This document shows, piece by piece, positions 33,660-42,708 of a stretch of DNA of 64,000 nucleotides. Below the pieces are notes generated by a model. The model was not told the DNA's origin, did not search any database, and saw nothing but the letters and a program-made list of their open reading frames with translations. The DNA is taken from the NCBI GenBank assembly GCA_040757055.1, contig JBFLXY010000002.1:207343-271342 (forward strand), in the 5' to 3' direction. Position 1 is the first letter of the stretch. Every line of letters begins with the position of its first letter. The position numbers were made by a program, and so were the translations under genes. This stretch comes from JAJZRJ01 sp040757055 (lineage in GTDB: Bacteria; Desulfobacterota; Desulfobulbia; Desulfobulbales; Desulfurivibrionaceae).

Positions 33660-35261
33660 ATGACCGAATCGCTCGTCATCTACGACACCACGCTGCGTGA
33701 TGGGACCCAGGCTGAGAATTTCAACCTGTCGGTGGATGACAAGGTCCGCATCACCCTCAAACTCGATGAACTGGGAATCGACTTTATCGAGGGCGGCTGG
33801 CCCGGCGCCAACCCGGCCTCCACCGAGTATTTCCGGGAAATTAAAAACTACCGCCTGAAGCACGCCACGGTCTCCGCCTTCGGCAGCACCCGCAACTTCA
33901 GGAACCCGGCGGATCAGGACCCGAACCTTCAGGCCCTGGTGGCGGCCAGAACCAGCGCCATCACCATCTTCGGCAAGACCTGGGACATCCACGTGCGGGA
34001 CGCCCTGGGGATCGGCCTTGACGACAATCTCACGATCATCGAGGATTCGCTGGCCTTTCTCCGGCCGCACGTGCCCCACCTCTTCTACGATGCCGAGCAT
34101 TTCTTCGACGGCTTCAAGGCCAACCGGGAATACGCCCTGGCCACCCTTGGCAAGGCGGTGGCCGGCGGGGCCGACTGTCTGGTGCTCTGCGACACCAACG
34201 GCGGCACCCTGCCCAACGAGGTCATGGCCCTGGTGGACGCGGTGAGACAGCATTTTGCCGGCCAGGGGAAAGCCGTGGCGCTGGGCATCCATGCCCACAA
34301 CGACACCGAAACCGCGGTGGCCAACTCCCTGATGGCGGTGGCCATGGGCGCCAGCCATATCCAGGGCACCATCAACGGCATCGGCGAACGGTGCGGCAAC
34401 GCCAACCTCACCTCCATCATGCCGGGCCTCGCCCTCAAGATGGGACGGAATTTCCATGCCGCGACCAATCTCGCCCTGCTCACCGAGGCGTCCCGCTTTG
34501 TCACCGAGATCGGCAACCTGCCGCACAACAAGTACCAGCCCTACGTGGGGCAGGCTGCCTTTGCCCACAAGGGCGGCATCCATGTGAGCGCGGTCAAGAA
34601 AAATCCGCTCACCTACGAGCACATCGAACCGGAGAAGGTCGGCAATATCCGCCGCATCCTCATCTCCGACCAGGCGGGCAAGAGCAACATCCTGCACAAG
34701 GCGAAAAAGTACGGCATCGACCTCGACAGCAAGGACCCGCTGGTCAACACCATCCTCAAGGAGCTGAAGGAGCTGGAGAACCATGGCTTCCAGTTCGAGG
34801 GGGCCGAGGCCTCCTTCGAGCTGCTCATGCGCCGGGCTCTGGGCACCCAGAAGCACTACTTCGATCTCAAGGGTTTCCGGGTCATCAGCCAGAAGGATCC
34901 GGACGGCCAGGTCTGCGAAGAGGCGACCATCCGGCTGGAGGTGGGCGGCGAGCCGGTGCATACCGCCGCTTTAGGCAACGGCCCGGTCAACGCGCTGGAC
35001 AATGCCCTCAGGAAGGCGCTGAAGCGATTTTATCCGCAGCTGGCCGAGGTGGAGCTGCTGGACTACAAGGTGCGGGTGCTGGCCAGCGAGCACGGCACCG
35101 GCGCCCGGGTGCGGGTGCTGGTGGAATCGGGCGATGCGGTTTCCCGCTGGGGTACGGTGGGAGTCTCCCACGACATCATCGAGGCAAGCTGGCAGGCACT
35201 GGTGGACAGCATCACCTACAAGCTCATGAAGGATGAACAGCGCCACGGCCACAGCAGCTGA
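33660..35261 (+). CDS. cimA: (R)-citramalate synthase
   Basis: CimA condenses pyruvate and acetyl-CoA to citramalate, the route to isoleucine (2-oxobutanoate) that avoids threonine. The 533-aa length and the start LVIYDTTLRDGTQAENFNLS match the CimA branch of the homocitrate/isopropylmalate synthase family. The metal site includes HAHNDTETAVANSL and HKGGIHVSA. The C-terminal part (from about 400) is the LeuA-type regulatory domain. It is ten bases after lysC and probably co-transcribed, linking two amino-acid branch points. The HhH gene overlaps its end by 29 bases. Confidence 0.93.
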   Translation: MTESLVIYDTTLRDGTQAENFNLSVDDKVRITLKLDELGIDFIEGGWPGANPASTEYFREIKNYRLKHATVSAFGSTRNFRNPADQDPNLQALVAARTSAITIFGKTWDIHVRDALGIGLDDNLTIIEDSLAFLRPHVPHLFYDAEHFFDGFKANREYALATLGKAVAGGADCLVLCDTNGGTLPNEVMALVDAVRQHFAGQGKAVALGIHAHNDTETAVANSLMAVAMGASHIQGTINGIGERCGNANLTSIMPGLALKMGRNFHAATNLALLTEASRFVTEIGNLPHNKYQPYVGQAAFAHKGGIHVSAVKKNPLTYEHIEPEKVGNIRRILISDQAGKSNILHKAKKYGIDLDSKDPLVNTILKELKELENHGFQFEGAEASFELLMRRALGTQKHYFDLKGFRVISQKDPDGQVCEEATIRLEVGGEPVHTAALGNGPVNALDNALRKALKRFYPQLAEVELLDYKVRVLASEHGTGARVRVLVESGDAVSRWGTVGVSHDIIEASWQALVDSITYKLMKDEQRHGHSS

Positions 35262-35667
35262 TCGCGACCGGCGCACCTTGGTGCTGCTGGGCCTGGCCCT
35301 GGTAATCTGGCTGGGCTCTGCCGCCCGCTCCCACGTGACGATATCGCCGCAGCCCTTCCCGTCGGCCGGCCGGCCACCAGAATTCCTCAGGGCAGGGGAG
35401 GGGACGGCCCCTGAGCCTGCCGCCAAAGAGACCACGGATCGCAATCCCGCCTCCCTGGCCCTGGTCTCCTTTCAGCCTATTCCCATCAACCGGGCCGATC
35501 GCGAGGCCCTTATCGCCCTCGACGGCGTCGGGCCGGTTCTGGCCGGCCGGATCATCGAGTGGCGCGGGGCCCACGGCCGGTTCCGCAATAGCGATGACCT
35601 GCTTGCCGTGCGCGGCATCGGCCCTAAGAAACTCGCGAAAATCCTGCCGCAGATCACCTTCGATTAG
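35233..35667 (+). CDS. Helix-hairpin-helix (ComEA-like) membrane protein
   Basis: A 144-aa protein. One transmembrane helix at about 14-31, a Pro/Ala-rich periplasmic linker, and a C-terminal pair of HhH motifs (PINRADREALIALDGVGPVLAGRIIEWR and DDLLAVRGIGPKKLAKILPQI). ComEA-like proteins bind DNA, often in uptake, but no other competence gene is here. The start overlaps cimA; its ribosome site (AAGG) is very close to the ATG. The stop shares four bases with the convergent PHP gene. Confidence 0.75.
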   Translation: MNSATATAADRDRRTLVLLGLALVIWLGSAARSHVTISPQPFPSAGRPPEFLRAGEGTAPEPAAKETTDRNPASLALVSFQPIPINRADREALIALDGVGPVLAGRIIEWRGAHGRFRNSDDLLAVRGIGPKKLAKILPQITFD

Positions 35668-36314
35668 CCGAGCCGGCGTTGCACCAGGGCGTCCATGTCG
35701 GCCCGCAGTTGGGCGTATTCTTCGGCGGTGAGCCCTGCACCGCGCCCCACCTTTTCCGCCATCTCCTTGCTCAGAAAATCGCCTGGCCCGTGGGCATCGG
35801 CGTTCACGGCAAGCTTGGCCCCGGTCAGGCGGGCCATCGCCACCACATGGCCGTTGGTCAGCGAGTGCCCCCGCCGGCCGGAGAGTTCGAGCAGCACCCC
35901 TTTTTGCGCGGCAAGTTCCGCGTCCTCCCTGCTGATGAAGCCCGGATGGGCGAGAACATCAACCCCGGCCTCGATGGCCGCCCGGTTGGTGCCGGGTTTC
36001 ACCGGCTCCACCACGGTCTCGCCGTGACCGACCACGATGAGCGCCCCGAGTTGGCGGGCCTTGGCGGTGAGTTCGGCGAACATCTCCGGCGGCACATGGG
36101 TCAGCTCGGTGCCAGGCAGCAGCTTGGTGGCGCTGTAGCGGTTGAGGTCCGTTGCGGCCTGCACCAGGCGGGGGATGACAAAATCGAGGGTCGAGGAGTC
36201 GGCGTGGTCGGTGATCGCCACCGCGCTGTAGCCCAGGATTTCCACCCGGCGCAGGTGTTCGGCCGGGATGAGTTCGCCGTCGCTGAAGAGACAATGGGTG
36301 TGGAGATCGATCAT
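35664..36314 (-). CDS. PHP-domain metal-dependent phosphoesterase
   Basis: A 216-aa protein. It has the PHP motifs DLHTHCLFSDG (first HxH), AITDHAD, and a later GTELTHV and HGETV, with DADAHGPGD near the end. The family hydrolyses phosphate esters such as histidinol phosphate or short nucleotides; the length and context do not decide the substrate. Its ATG overlaps the miaB stop as ATGA. A longer frame that reads on upstream is a shadow of miaB. Confidence 0.85.
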   Translation of the reverse strand: MIDLHTHCLFSDGELIPAEHLRRVEILGYSAVAITDHADSSTLDFVIPRLVQAATDLNRYSATKLLPGTELTHVPPEMFAELTAKARQLGALIVVGHGETVVEPVKPGTNRAAIEAGVDVLAHPGFISREDAELAAQKGVLLELSGRRGHSLTNGHVVAMARLTGAKLAVNADAHGPGDFLSKEMAEKVGRGAGLTAEEYAQLRADMDALVQRRLG

Positions 36315-37666
36315 GCGGGTTGCTCCTCGTGGTGGATGATGTGGCCGCGGAAGGAGTTCTGGCACGCCTCGTCGAGCTGGACCGTGACGAGCTGCCCCGG
36401 CGCGAACGATTCTGCGGCCGTGAAGTTGACGATGAAGTTGGTCGCGGTCCGGCCGCTCCATTGGCCGCCGTTTCGGCTGCCGCCCTCGACCATCACCTCG
36501 GCCGCGGTACCGACCAGTTCCTGCTTGCGGGCCAAGGTGATCTCCTCCTGCCGGGCCTGGAGAACGTTCAACCGTTCGCCCTTGACGGCCTCCGGCACCT
36601 TGTCGTTGAATCGTGCCGAGGCGGCATGGGGTCGGTCGGAATACTTGAAGGAAAAGGCGCCGTGGTAGCGCACTTCTTCGAGCAGCTCCATGGTGGCGGC
36701 GAAATCCGCCTCGCTCTCGCCGGGGAATCCCACGATGAGGTCGGTGGTGATGGCGATATCGGGCCGGATGGCCCGCAGCATTGCAACCTTGCCAAGATAC
36801 TCTTCCCGGGTGTACTTGCGGTTCATGCGTTTGAGCACCGCATCCGAACCCGACTGCACCGGCAGGTGGAAGTGGGGGCAGAGGGTTGGGAGTTCGGCAA
36901 AGCAGCGCATCAACTCCTCGGAGAGGTCCTTGGGGTTCGAGGTGGTGAAGCGCAGCCGGGTAAGGCCGGGAATCTCTGCCACCTGGTGGAGCAGCTCGGC
37001 AAAGGAGGGGAGCCCTTCCCGCTCCTTGCCGTAGGAGTTGACGTTCTGGCCGAGCAAGGTGATCTCGCGCACTCCGAGGCGTACCAGATGGCTGACCTCG
37101 GCCAGGATGTCTGCCGGCGCCCGGCTGATCTCGCGGCCCCTGGTGTAGGGGACCACGCAGTAGGTGCAGAAGTTGTTGCACCCCTGCATGATGGTGACAA
37201 AGCGCTTGTGACTGGGGCCGCTGCCGAGTTCCGGCAGGAAGGGCGGAATGACAAAGGCCGGGGATTGGCCGATGGCGCTGCATTGGCCCTGCTCCGCCCG
37301 GACACTGGCCACCAGTTCCGGCAGCCGGTAAATCTCCTGCGGCCCGACCACCAGGTCGAGGTGGCCCATGCGTTCGAGCAGTGCCGTGCCCTCCTGCTGG
37401 GCCACGCAGCCGGTGACGGCCACCACCAGGGAGGGGTTGCGCTGCTTGAGCTTGCGGTAGCGGCCGAGCAAACTCATGGCCTTCTGTTCCGCCTTGCCCC
37501 GGATGCTGCAGGTATTGACGACGATGAGGTCCGCCTGCTCCGGCGCTACAGTCTCCAGGTAGCCTTCGCCGGCCATGAGCTGGGCCATGATCTCCGAGTC
37601 CCGCTCGTTCATCTGGCAGCCGAAGGTCTCGATGTGGAGCAGTCTGCTCCTGGCCGGGGCGTTCAT
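36311..37666 (-). CDS. miaB: tRNA-2-methylthio-N6-dimethylallyladenosine synthase
   Basis: MiaB adds the methylthio group at A37 of tRNAs that read UNN codons, using two iron-sulfur clusters. The 451-aa protein has the N-terminal cluster cysteines in FGCQMNERDSE, NTCSIRGKAEQK and TGCVAQQEG, the radical-SAM site CNNFCTYCVVP, and a C-terminal TRAM domain (from about 385). Its start overlaps the tolC stop as ATGA. miaA, which makes its substrate, is in the same window (43363-44349) but not adjacent. Confidence 0.95.
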   Translation of the reverse strand: MNAPARSRLLHIETFGCQMNERDSEIMAQLMAGEGYLETVAPEQADLIVVNTCSIRGKAEQKAMSLLGRYRKLKQRNPSLVVAVTGCVAQQEGTALLERMGHLDLVVGPQEIYRLPELVASVRAEQGQCSAIGQSPAFVIPPFLPELGSGPSHKRFVTIMQGCNNFCTYCVVPYTRGREISRAPADILAEVSHLVRLGVREITLLGQNVNSYGKEREGLPSFAELLHQVAEIPGLTRLRFTTSNPKDLSEELMRCFAELPTLCPHFHLPVQSGSDAVLKRMNRKYTREEYLGKVAMLRAIRPDIAITTDLIVGFPGESEADFAATMELLEEVRYHGAFSFKYSDRPHAASARFNDKVPEAVKGERLNVLQARQEEITLARKQELVGTAAEVMVEGGSRNGGQWSGRTATNFIVNFTAAESFAPGQLVTVQLDEACQNSFRGHIIHHEEQPA

Positions 37667-38973
37667 TGCCCGCCTCCGCTCGTGGCGCCACTGGCCCAGT
37701 CCACCATGGCACTGGCGATGTTGTAGTCGTAGGCCGCGTTCCAGTAGTTGGCCTTGGCCTTGACCAGCAGGGTCTGGGCGTCCAAGAGGTCGGTGGAACT
37801 GGCCACCTGGGCCTGATAGCGGGATTCGTTGATCCGGTAATTCTCCTCGGCCTGGGCGATGGCCTTTTCCGTGACCCCGATATTTTCGCGGGTCTCCTCT
37901 AGGTTGAGGAACGCCTCGCGGAGCTGGAGGACCACGGTGTCCTGCGTCTTGGTGGCCTCTTCCCTGGCCTTGAGGTGGCGGCGTTCGGCCGCGGCCACCT
38001 TGTCACGGCTCTGGCCCCAGGCCCAGAGTTTCCAGGAGGCGACCGCCTGGGCGCTTTTGATCTCGTTGGCGCCGTAGGGGTAGGATTCGGCCCCTGGTTT
38101 GTCCCCTTGTTTTTCATAGGTGGCCGACAGGGTGATGGAAGGGAGGTATTCGGCCTGGGTCACGCGCACCTCCTCCTTGGCGGCCCGCTGGGTGTCGAGC
38201 TGGGCCTGGATGAGTTCCGGCCGCGTGTTCCTGGCCTGGTCGAACAAGGCGTTCCAAGCCACAGGCTTCGGCGTGTAGGTGAACTCGTCAACCACCTGGG
38301 TTTCCTGATCGGCCGGGTGCTGCATCAGGATGTTCAGCGCGGTGGCCGCCAGCTTGGCCTGGTTCTCGGCGCGGACCAGATTCTGCCGGCCCTGGGCCAG
38401 CTCCAGTTCGCTGGTGAGCAAATCGTTCTTGGGAATGAGGCCGGCCTCGTAGTAGTTCTTGGCGTCGATGCGGTGCTTTTCCAGCCGCGCCACGGCCTGG
38501 CGGCTCTCCTCCGACAGCTTCTGCTGCTTGAGCAGGGAAAAGTAGGCCCGGTGGGTGGCGAGGATGAGGTCGTTCCGGGTGCGGATGGTGCCGGTCCGGG
38601 CGCGCTCCAGGTTGAGTTCGCCGATCTTCATGGCATTGACCAGGGCCCCGCCCCGAAAAAGAGGCTGGGACACGGTAAAGCCATAGTTGTAGTAATTCTC
38701 CGGCACCCGGCTGAGGGAAGAGGTCGCGTCGTCCGGCTGGCGCAGGTAGGTATAGTCGGCGGAAAGGGAGGGGAGGAGGTCCTTGCGGGCCACCCACAGG
38801 GCGGCGGCCTTTTCCTCGTGCTCCGCCTGGGCCGCGGCCATTTCCGGGTTTTTCGCCAGCACCTCGGCCAGACACTGCGTGAGGGTCAGGGGCTCGGCCT
38901 GGGCCATGGTGGCGCCGAGCAGCAGGGGAGGAGGGGTGAGGCGTACCAGATATCTGTTCATAAGCAATGTCAT
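37663..38973 (-). CDS. tolC: TolC-family outer-membrane efflux protein
   Basis: A 436-aa exported protein. After the signal peptide (about residues 1-26, ending AQAE) it has the two OEP repeats of TolC-like channels, each a long coiled helix (LTLTQCLAEVLAKNPEMAAAQ and, later, ELIQAQLDTQRAAKEEVRVTQA), with an ALNILMQHP-type helix region between. No pump or periplasmic adaptor is next to it, so it probably serves several systems. The start at 38973 overlaps the upstream stop as ATGA; an inner ATG at 38961 (NRYLV) is possible. Confidence 0.9.
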   Translation of the reverse strand: MTLLMNRYLVRLTPPPLLLGATMAQAEPLTLTQCLAEVLAKNPEMAAAQAEHEEKAAALWVARKDLLPSLSADYTYLRQPDDATSSLSRVPENYYNYGFTVSQPLFRGGALVNAMKIGELNLERARTGTIRTRNDLILATHRAYFSLLKQQKLSEESRQAVARLEKHRIDAKNYYEAGLIPKNDLLTSELELAQGRQNLVRAENQAKLAATALNILMQHPADQETQVVDEFTYTPKPVAWNALFDQARNTRPELIQAQLDTQRAAKEEVRVTQAEYLPSITLSATYEKQGDKPGAESYPYGANEIKSAQAVASWKLWAWGQSRDKVAAAERRHLKAREEATKTQDTVVLQLREAFLNLEETRENIGVTEKAIAQAEENYRINESRYQAQVASSTDLLDAQTLLVKAKANYWNAAYDYNIASAMVDWASGATSGGGQ

Positions 38974-39197
38974 ACCGTCGCGTCGGATGTCTCGGTCAAC
39001 AGGCCGATCTGCGGGGCCAGGTCGGCCAGCAACGCTGTCACCTCGGACCGTACCTCCGCGGGAAAGCGGAGGGTGACCAACCCGGCCTTTTCGTCCAGGG
39101 TGGAGAGCACCGCCAGGCCGTCGTATCCCTCCAGAATGAACTTGAGGAAGTGGATGCGCTCGGCGCTGATCCGGGCCTCGATGGTCTGGAGCCGCAT
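38970..39197 (-). CDS. DUF4911-type small protein
   Basis: A 75-aa protein, probably cytoplasmic, beginning LQTIEARISAERIHFLKFILEGYDGLAVLST. It matches the short DUF4911 family of delta-type bacteria, which is of unknown function. It lies 27 bases after purB and overlaps tolC by four bases, so it is probably translationally coupled to tolC. Confidence 0.7.
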   Translation of the reverse strand: MRLQTIEARISAERIHFLKFILEGYDGLAVLSTLDEKAGLVTLRFPAEVRSEVTALLADLAPQIGLLTETSDATV

Positions 39198-39224
39198 GTA
39201 CTCTCCCTTTATACCGCAAAATCC

Positions 39225-40670
39225 TCAAACCGCCAGGGTGGTGTCCACGGTGCCGAGCAGTTCCTGGTAGCGACCAAGGCGCGGCAGCACCACCTCGCCG
39301 AGAAACTCGTCGATCTGCTCGGCAGCCCTGCCGGTGAATTCGTTGGGGTTGCCGACCAGGGCATCCAGCTCGTCCCGGGAGAAGGGGATGCGGTCGTCAT
39401 TGGCGAGGCGTTCCAGCAGGTCGTTGTCGCCGCCTTCTTCCTTCACCACCTTGCCGGCCGCCACCGAGTGGACCTTGACCACCTCGTGCATCTCCTGCCG
39501 GCTCTTGCCTTTTTCCACTGCGGCCATGAGGATCTTCTCCGTGGCCATGAAGGGGAGTTCCTGACGAAGTAGGCGTTCAATTTGTTTCGGATAAACGACC
39601 ATTCCCGATGTAATGTTCACAAACAACTTTAATATGGCGTCGGCCAGCAGAAAGGCCTGGGGGATGTCCATGCGCCGGATGGCCGAGTCGTCCAGGGTGC
39701 GCTCGAACCACTGGTTGGCATAGGTGGCGTAAAAGTCCGCCGGCAGCCCCATGAGCTTGCGGGCCAGGCCGGTCATGCGCTCGGAGCGCATGGGGTTGCG
39801 TTTGTAGGCCATGGCCGAGCTGCCCACCTGATTCTTCTCGAAGGGCTCCTCCTGGACCTTGAGGTTGGAGAGCAACCGCAGGTCCACGGCGAACTTGTGG
39901 GCCGAGGCGCCGATGCCGGCCAGGGTCTCGGCGATCTTGGTGTCGAGCTTGCGGGTGTAGGTCTGGCCGGTGACGGCAAAGACCTGATCAAAGCCCAGTT
40001 TTTTGGCCACCAGCCCATCGAGCTGGCGCACCTTCTGGTGATCGCCCTTGAAGAGTTCCAGGAAGGTGGCCTGGGTGCCCACGGTGCCCTTGGCGCCCCG
40101 GGCCTTGATCTGGCCCTCGACCATTTCAATATAGTCGAGGTCCATGAGCAGGTCCTGGATGTAGAGGGTGTGGCGCTTGCCCACCGTGGTGGGCTGGGCC
40201 GGCTGGTAGTGGGTATAGCCCAGGGTGGCGAGGTTTTTGTGCTCACGGCAGAAGCGGGCCAGGTTGTGGATCACGTTGACCAGCCCCTTCTTGACCAGGG
40301 CCAGGGCCTGCTTCTGGATGAGAAGGTCGGTGTGGCAACCCACATACTGGGAGGTGGCGCCCAGGTGGATGATGGGCTCGGCCGTGGGGCACTGCTGGCC
40401 ATAGGCAAAGACATGGGCCATGACGTCGTGGCGGATTTCCTTTTCCTTCTGGCTCGCCACCTCGAAGTTGATGTCCGTGGCGTGCGCCTTGAGTTCCTCA
40501 ATCATGGGGCGGGTCACGATGTCGGAAAGGCCCAGTTCGTGCTGGGCTTCTGCGAGGGCGATCCAGCAGCGGCGCCAGGTCTCGAACTTGGTGCGCTCGG
40601 AAAAGAGGGCCTGCATGGCCGGGCTGGTGTAGCGGCTGACCAGGGGCTCCTGGTAGATATCGCGGTTCAT
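39225..40670 (-). CDS. purB: Adenylosuccinate lyase
   Basis: PurB acts twice in purine synthesis, on SAICAR and on adenylosuccinate. The 481-aa protein has VSRYTSPAMQALFSERTKFETWRR at the start, GATSQYVGCHTDLL, GTVGTQATF and the fumarase-superfamily signature GSSAMAYKRNPMRSERM. Length and start match the longer PurB branch. A GGAG run about 8 bases upstream supports the ATG. First gene of the minus-strand chain purB-DUF4911-tolC-miaB-PHP. Confidence 0.95.
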   Translation of the reverse strand: MNRDIYQEPLVSRYTSPAMQALFSERTKFETWRRCWIALAEAQHELGLSDIVTRPMIEELKAHATDINFEVASQKEKEIRHDVMAHVFAYGQQCPTAEPIIHLGATSQYVGCHTDLLIQKQALALVKKGLVNVIHNLARFCREHKNLATLGYTHYQPAQPTTVGKRHTLYIQDLLMDLDYIEMVEGQIKARGAKGTVGTQATFLELFKGDHQKVRQLDGLVAKKLGFDQVFAVTGQTYTRKLDTKIAETLAGIGASAHKFAVDLRLLSNLKVQEEPFEKNQVGSSAMAYKRNPMRSERMTGLARKLMGLPADFYATYANQWFERTLDDSAIRRMDIPQAFLLADAILKLFVNITSGMVVYPKQIERLLRQELPFMATEKILMAAVEKGKSRQEMHEVVKVHSVAAGKVVKEEGGDNDLLERLANDDRIPFSRDELDALVGNPNEFTGRAAEQIDEFLGEVVLPRLGRYQELLGTVDTTLAV

Positions 40671-40868
40671 CCTTTTTCTCCGTTATATGATGTATTTCCT
40701 TGATTTATCGTAATAGTATTACGCGGCATGCCGCTGACGATGCCGGACTCTTTGTACCAGAAATGAAAAAAAAATGCTCCTGTTTCAAGGGGATATTTCT
40801 GGTGGTCGGTGGTCGGGTTCAAGGAAAAAGGAAGGCCTGCGTCCTACCTGTATGTCGCATAATGTATA
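40671..40868. other. AT-rich intergenic segment between recJ and purB
   Basis: About 200 bases, notably AT-richer than the flanks. It probably holds the purB promoter, but I cannot mark a clean -35/-10 pair. The end near recJ contains AAAAT repeated three times and a palindrome listed separately. Confidence 0.5.
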
Positions 40869-40873
40869 TTATG
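40858..40873. repeat. 16-base palindrome CATAAT-GTAT-ATTATG
   Basis: A perfect inverted repeat across the recJ stop codon (40869-40871), followed by AAAATAAAATAAAAT. It could be an operator or part of a terminator for recJ; the T-rich run lies before it, not after it, on the recJ strand. Confidence 0.4.
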
Positions 40874-42626
40874 TAAAATAAAATAAAATAACAAAAAAAC
40901 AAGAAGTTATAAAATGAAGAGCCTTGCCGTGGAGCTGCCACTTTTCCCTGCCCTGATAGAGGTTGCGACGCAGGGAAAAGGCAAAGTCCATGGGACGGTT
41001 CGGCTGCTCTTTCGGTTCCGTTTCCGGAAGATTGAAGAGAATGGCGTCATGGTAACCGCGCCCGTTGACCGGCCAGCGAAACCTGGCATGTCTGCCTCCC
41101 ACGATCTTCCAATCCTGCGGCACCGCCCGCCCGGCCAGGAGCGGCTCCGGGTTGCCCGCGCCAAAGGGTTCGAGATGCGGGTACCAGGCGAGCAGTTCGT
41201 CCAGTTCCTTGCCTTCTGGCACAAGCTCCACCGTGAATGCCGGCCGATCTTCGGGCCGCACCATGGCGGCGACCCTTTCCATGGTCGCGGTGAATTCGGC
41301 CAGGTCGGCTGCCGCCAGGGTGGCGCCAAGGGCCATGGGATGCCCCCCGTATTCCTGCAGGTATTCCGCCCCGCACTCAAGCATGCCGAGGAGATCAATA
41401 CCGCCGACGGAGCGGCCGGAACCCCTGGCAACCCCCTCCCGGACGGCAAAAATGAGGGCGGGCCGCTGGAACTCCCGGCTCAGGCGGGAGGCAACGATGC
41501 CTAACACTCCGTGGTGCCAGCTTGCATCGGCAAAGATGAGCATCCCTTTGCCCTGACGGACCGCTGCCTCGGCCTGGGGCCGTACCGCGTCGTACACCGA
41601 GGCGGCCAATTTCCGCCGCTCCTGGTTGGCCTGGTCGAGCGCCGATGCCAACTGGTATGCCTCTTCCGCATCCCCGGTGGTCAACAGGCGGAAGGCGGTG
41701 GCGGCGCTGCCCAGGCGGCTGGCCGCATTGAGCCGGGGGGCCAGCTGGAACGCGATGTCTTCGGCGCGGATGGTGGCGCCCAATCCGGCGATTTCGCAGA
41801 GGCTGGCAAGCCCTGCCCGTTTCCGCTGACTGAGCACCTCCAGCCCCGCCTTGGTCAGCACCCGGTTCACGCCGGTCAGCTCCACCATGTCGGCCACCGT
41901 GCCAAGGGCCACAAAATCGAGATACTCCTTGAGATTGGGCGGGGTCTGCCAGGCCCCTTCGGTCGTGAGGCGGCTGCGGAGGCCCATGATCAGGTAGAAG
42001 GCCACCCCGGCCCCGGCCATTCCCTTGAACGGGAAGGGGCAATCGGCCCGGTGGGGATTGAGGATGGCGTCCGCCGCAGGCAGAGCGGCTTCGGGTTGAT
42101 GATGGTCGGTGACCAGCACGCGAAACCCGAGTTCCCTGGCGCGAGTCACCGCCCCATGGCTGGTAATGCCGCAATCCACGGTGATGAGCAGCGGCGTTCC
42201 CCCGGCAGGCAGCTCCTGGCGTAACTTTTCGAGCAAATGGGCGTGCAGGCCGTACCCGTCGGTCAGGCGGTCGGGCTGAAAGGCGGTGACCGTGGCCCCG
42301 GCCTGGCGCAGAAAGAGCAGCAGCATTGCGCTGCCGGTGAGGCCGTCCACATCGTAATCGCCATAGATCACGATCGGTTGCCTGGTCCGGATGGTCTCGA
42401 TCAGGAGGGTCATTGCCTCTTCCATGTCCTGCATGAGGAAGGGGGAAGGCAGGTCGGCGAGGGTCGGGGAGAGAAAGGCGCGGGCCGCCTCCGGTGTGGT
42501 GATGTCGCGGTTGAGCAGCAGGGTTGCCACCGGTTCCGGCACCTTGGCGGCGCCGGCCAGCGCGGCGCACGCCTCAGGGTCGCGGGGTCTGATGGGCCAA
42601 GGCAGTGGCGGGTTCAGCTCTGACAT
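40869..42626 (-). CDS. recJ: Single-stranded-DNA-specific exonuclease RecJ
   Basis: RecJ degrades single-stranded DNA from the 5' end in repair and recombination. The 585-aa protein has the DHH-family catalytic motifs IVIYGDYDVDGLTGSAML, VTVDCGITSHGAV and VTDHHQPEAALP, then the DHHA1 part with GHPMALGATL. The last residues, LHFITSCFFVILFYFT, form an unusual hydrophobic tail encoded in AT-rich DNA. The start at 42626 follows GGAG; a longer upstream frame of 54 residues is low-complexity and overlaps nothing useful. Confidence 0.93.
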   Translation of the reverse strand: MSELNPPLPWPIRPRDPEACAALAGAAKVPEPVATLLLNRDITTPEAARAFLSPTLADLPSPFLMQDMEEAMTLLIETIRTRQPIVIYGDYDVDGLTGSAMLLLFLRQAGATVTAFQPDRLTDGYGLHAHLLEKLRQELPAGGTPLLITVDCGITSHGAVTRARELGFRVLVTDHHQPEAALPAADAILNPHRADCPFPFKGMAGAGVAFYLIMGLRSRLTTEGAWQTPPNLKEYLDFVALGTVADMVELTGVNRVLTKAGLEVLSQRKRAGLASLCEIAGLGATIRAEDIAFQLAPRLNAASRLGSAATAFRLLTTGDAEEAYQLASALDQANQERRKLAASVYDAVRPQAEAAVRQGKGMLIFADASWHHGVLGIVASRLSREFQRPALIFAVREGVARGSGRSVGGIDLLGMLECGAEYLQEYGGHPMALGATLAAADLAEFTATMERVAAMVRPEDRPAFTVELVPEGKELDELLAWYPHLEPFGAGNPEPLLAGRAVPQDWKIVGGRHARFRWPVNGRGYHDAILFNLPETEPKEQPNRPMDFAFSLRRNLYQGREKWQLHGKALHFITSCFFVILFYFT

Positions 42627-42708
42627 TTTGCTCCATCTGTGACTGGCAACATGTTGTCTGTTCGGGAAAAATCTGGGGTGCGCGTCCTGCCGACGCCCCT
42701 CTCCTCCG

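Noticed and set aside
35664..37712. A single 682-codon frame that would fuse the PHP gene with upstream sequence.
   Set aside because: The upstream part is a shadow of miaB; the PHP protein has its own ATGA-coupled start at 36314.
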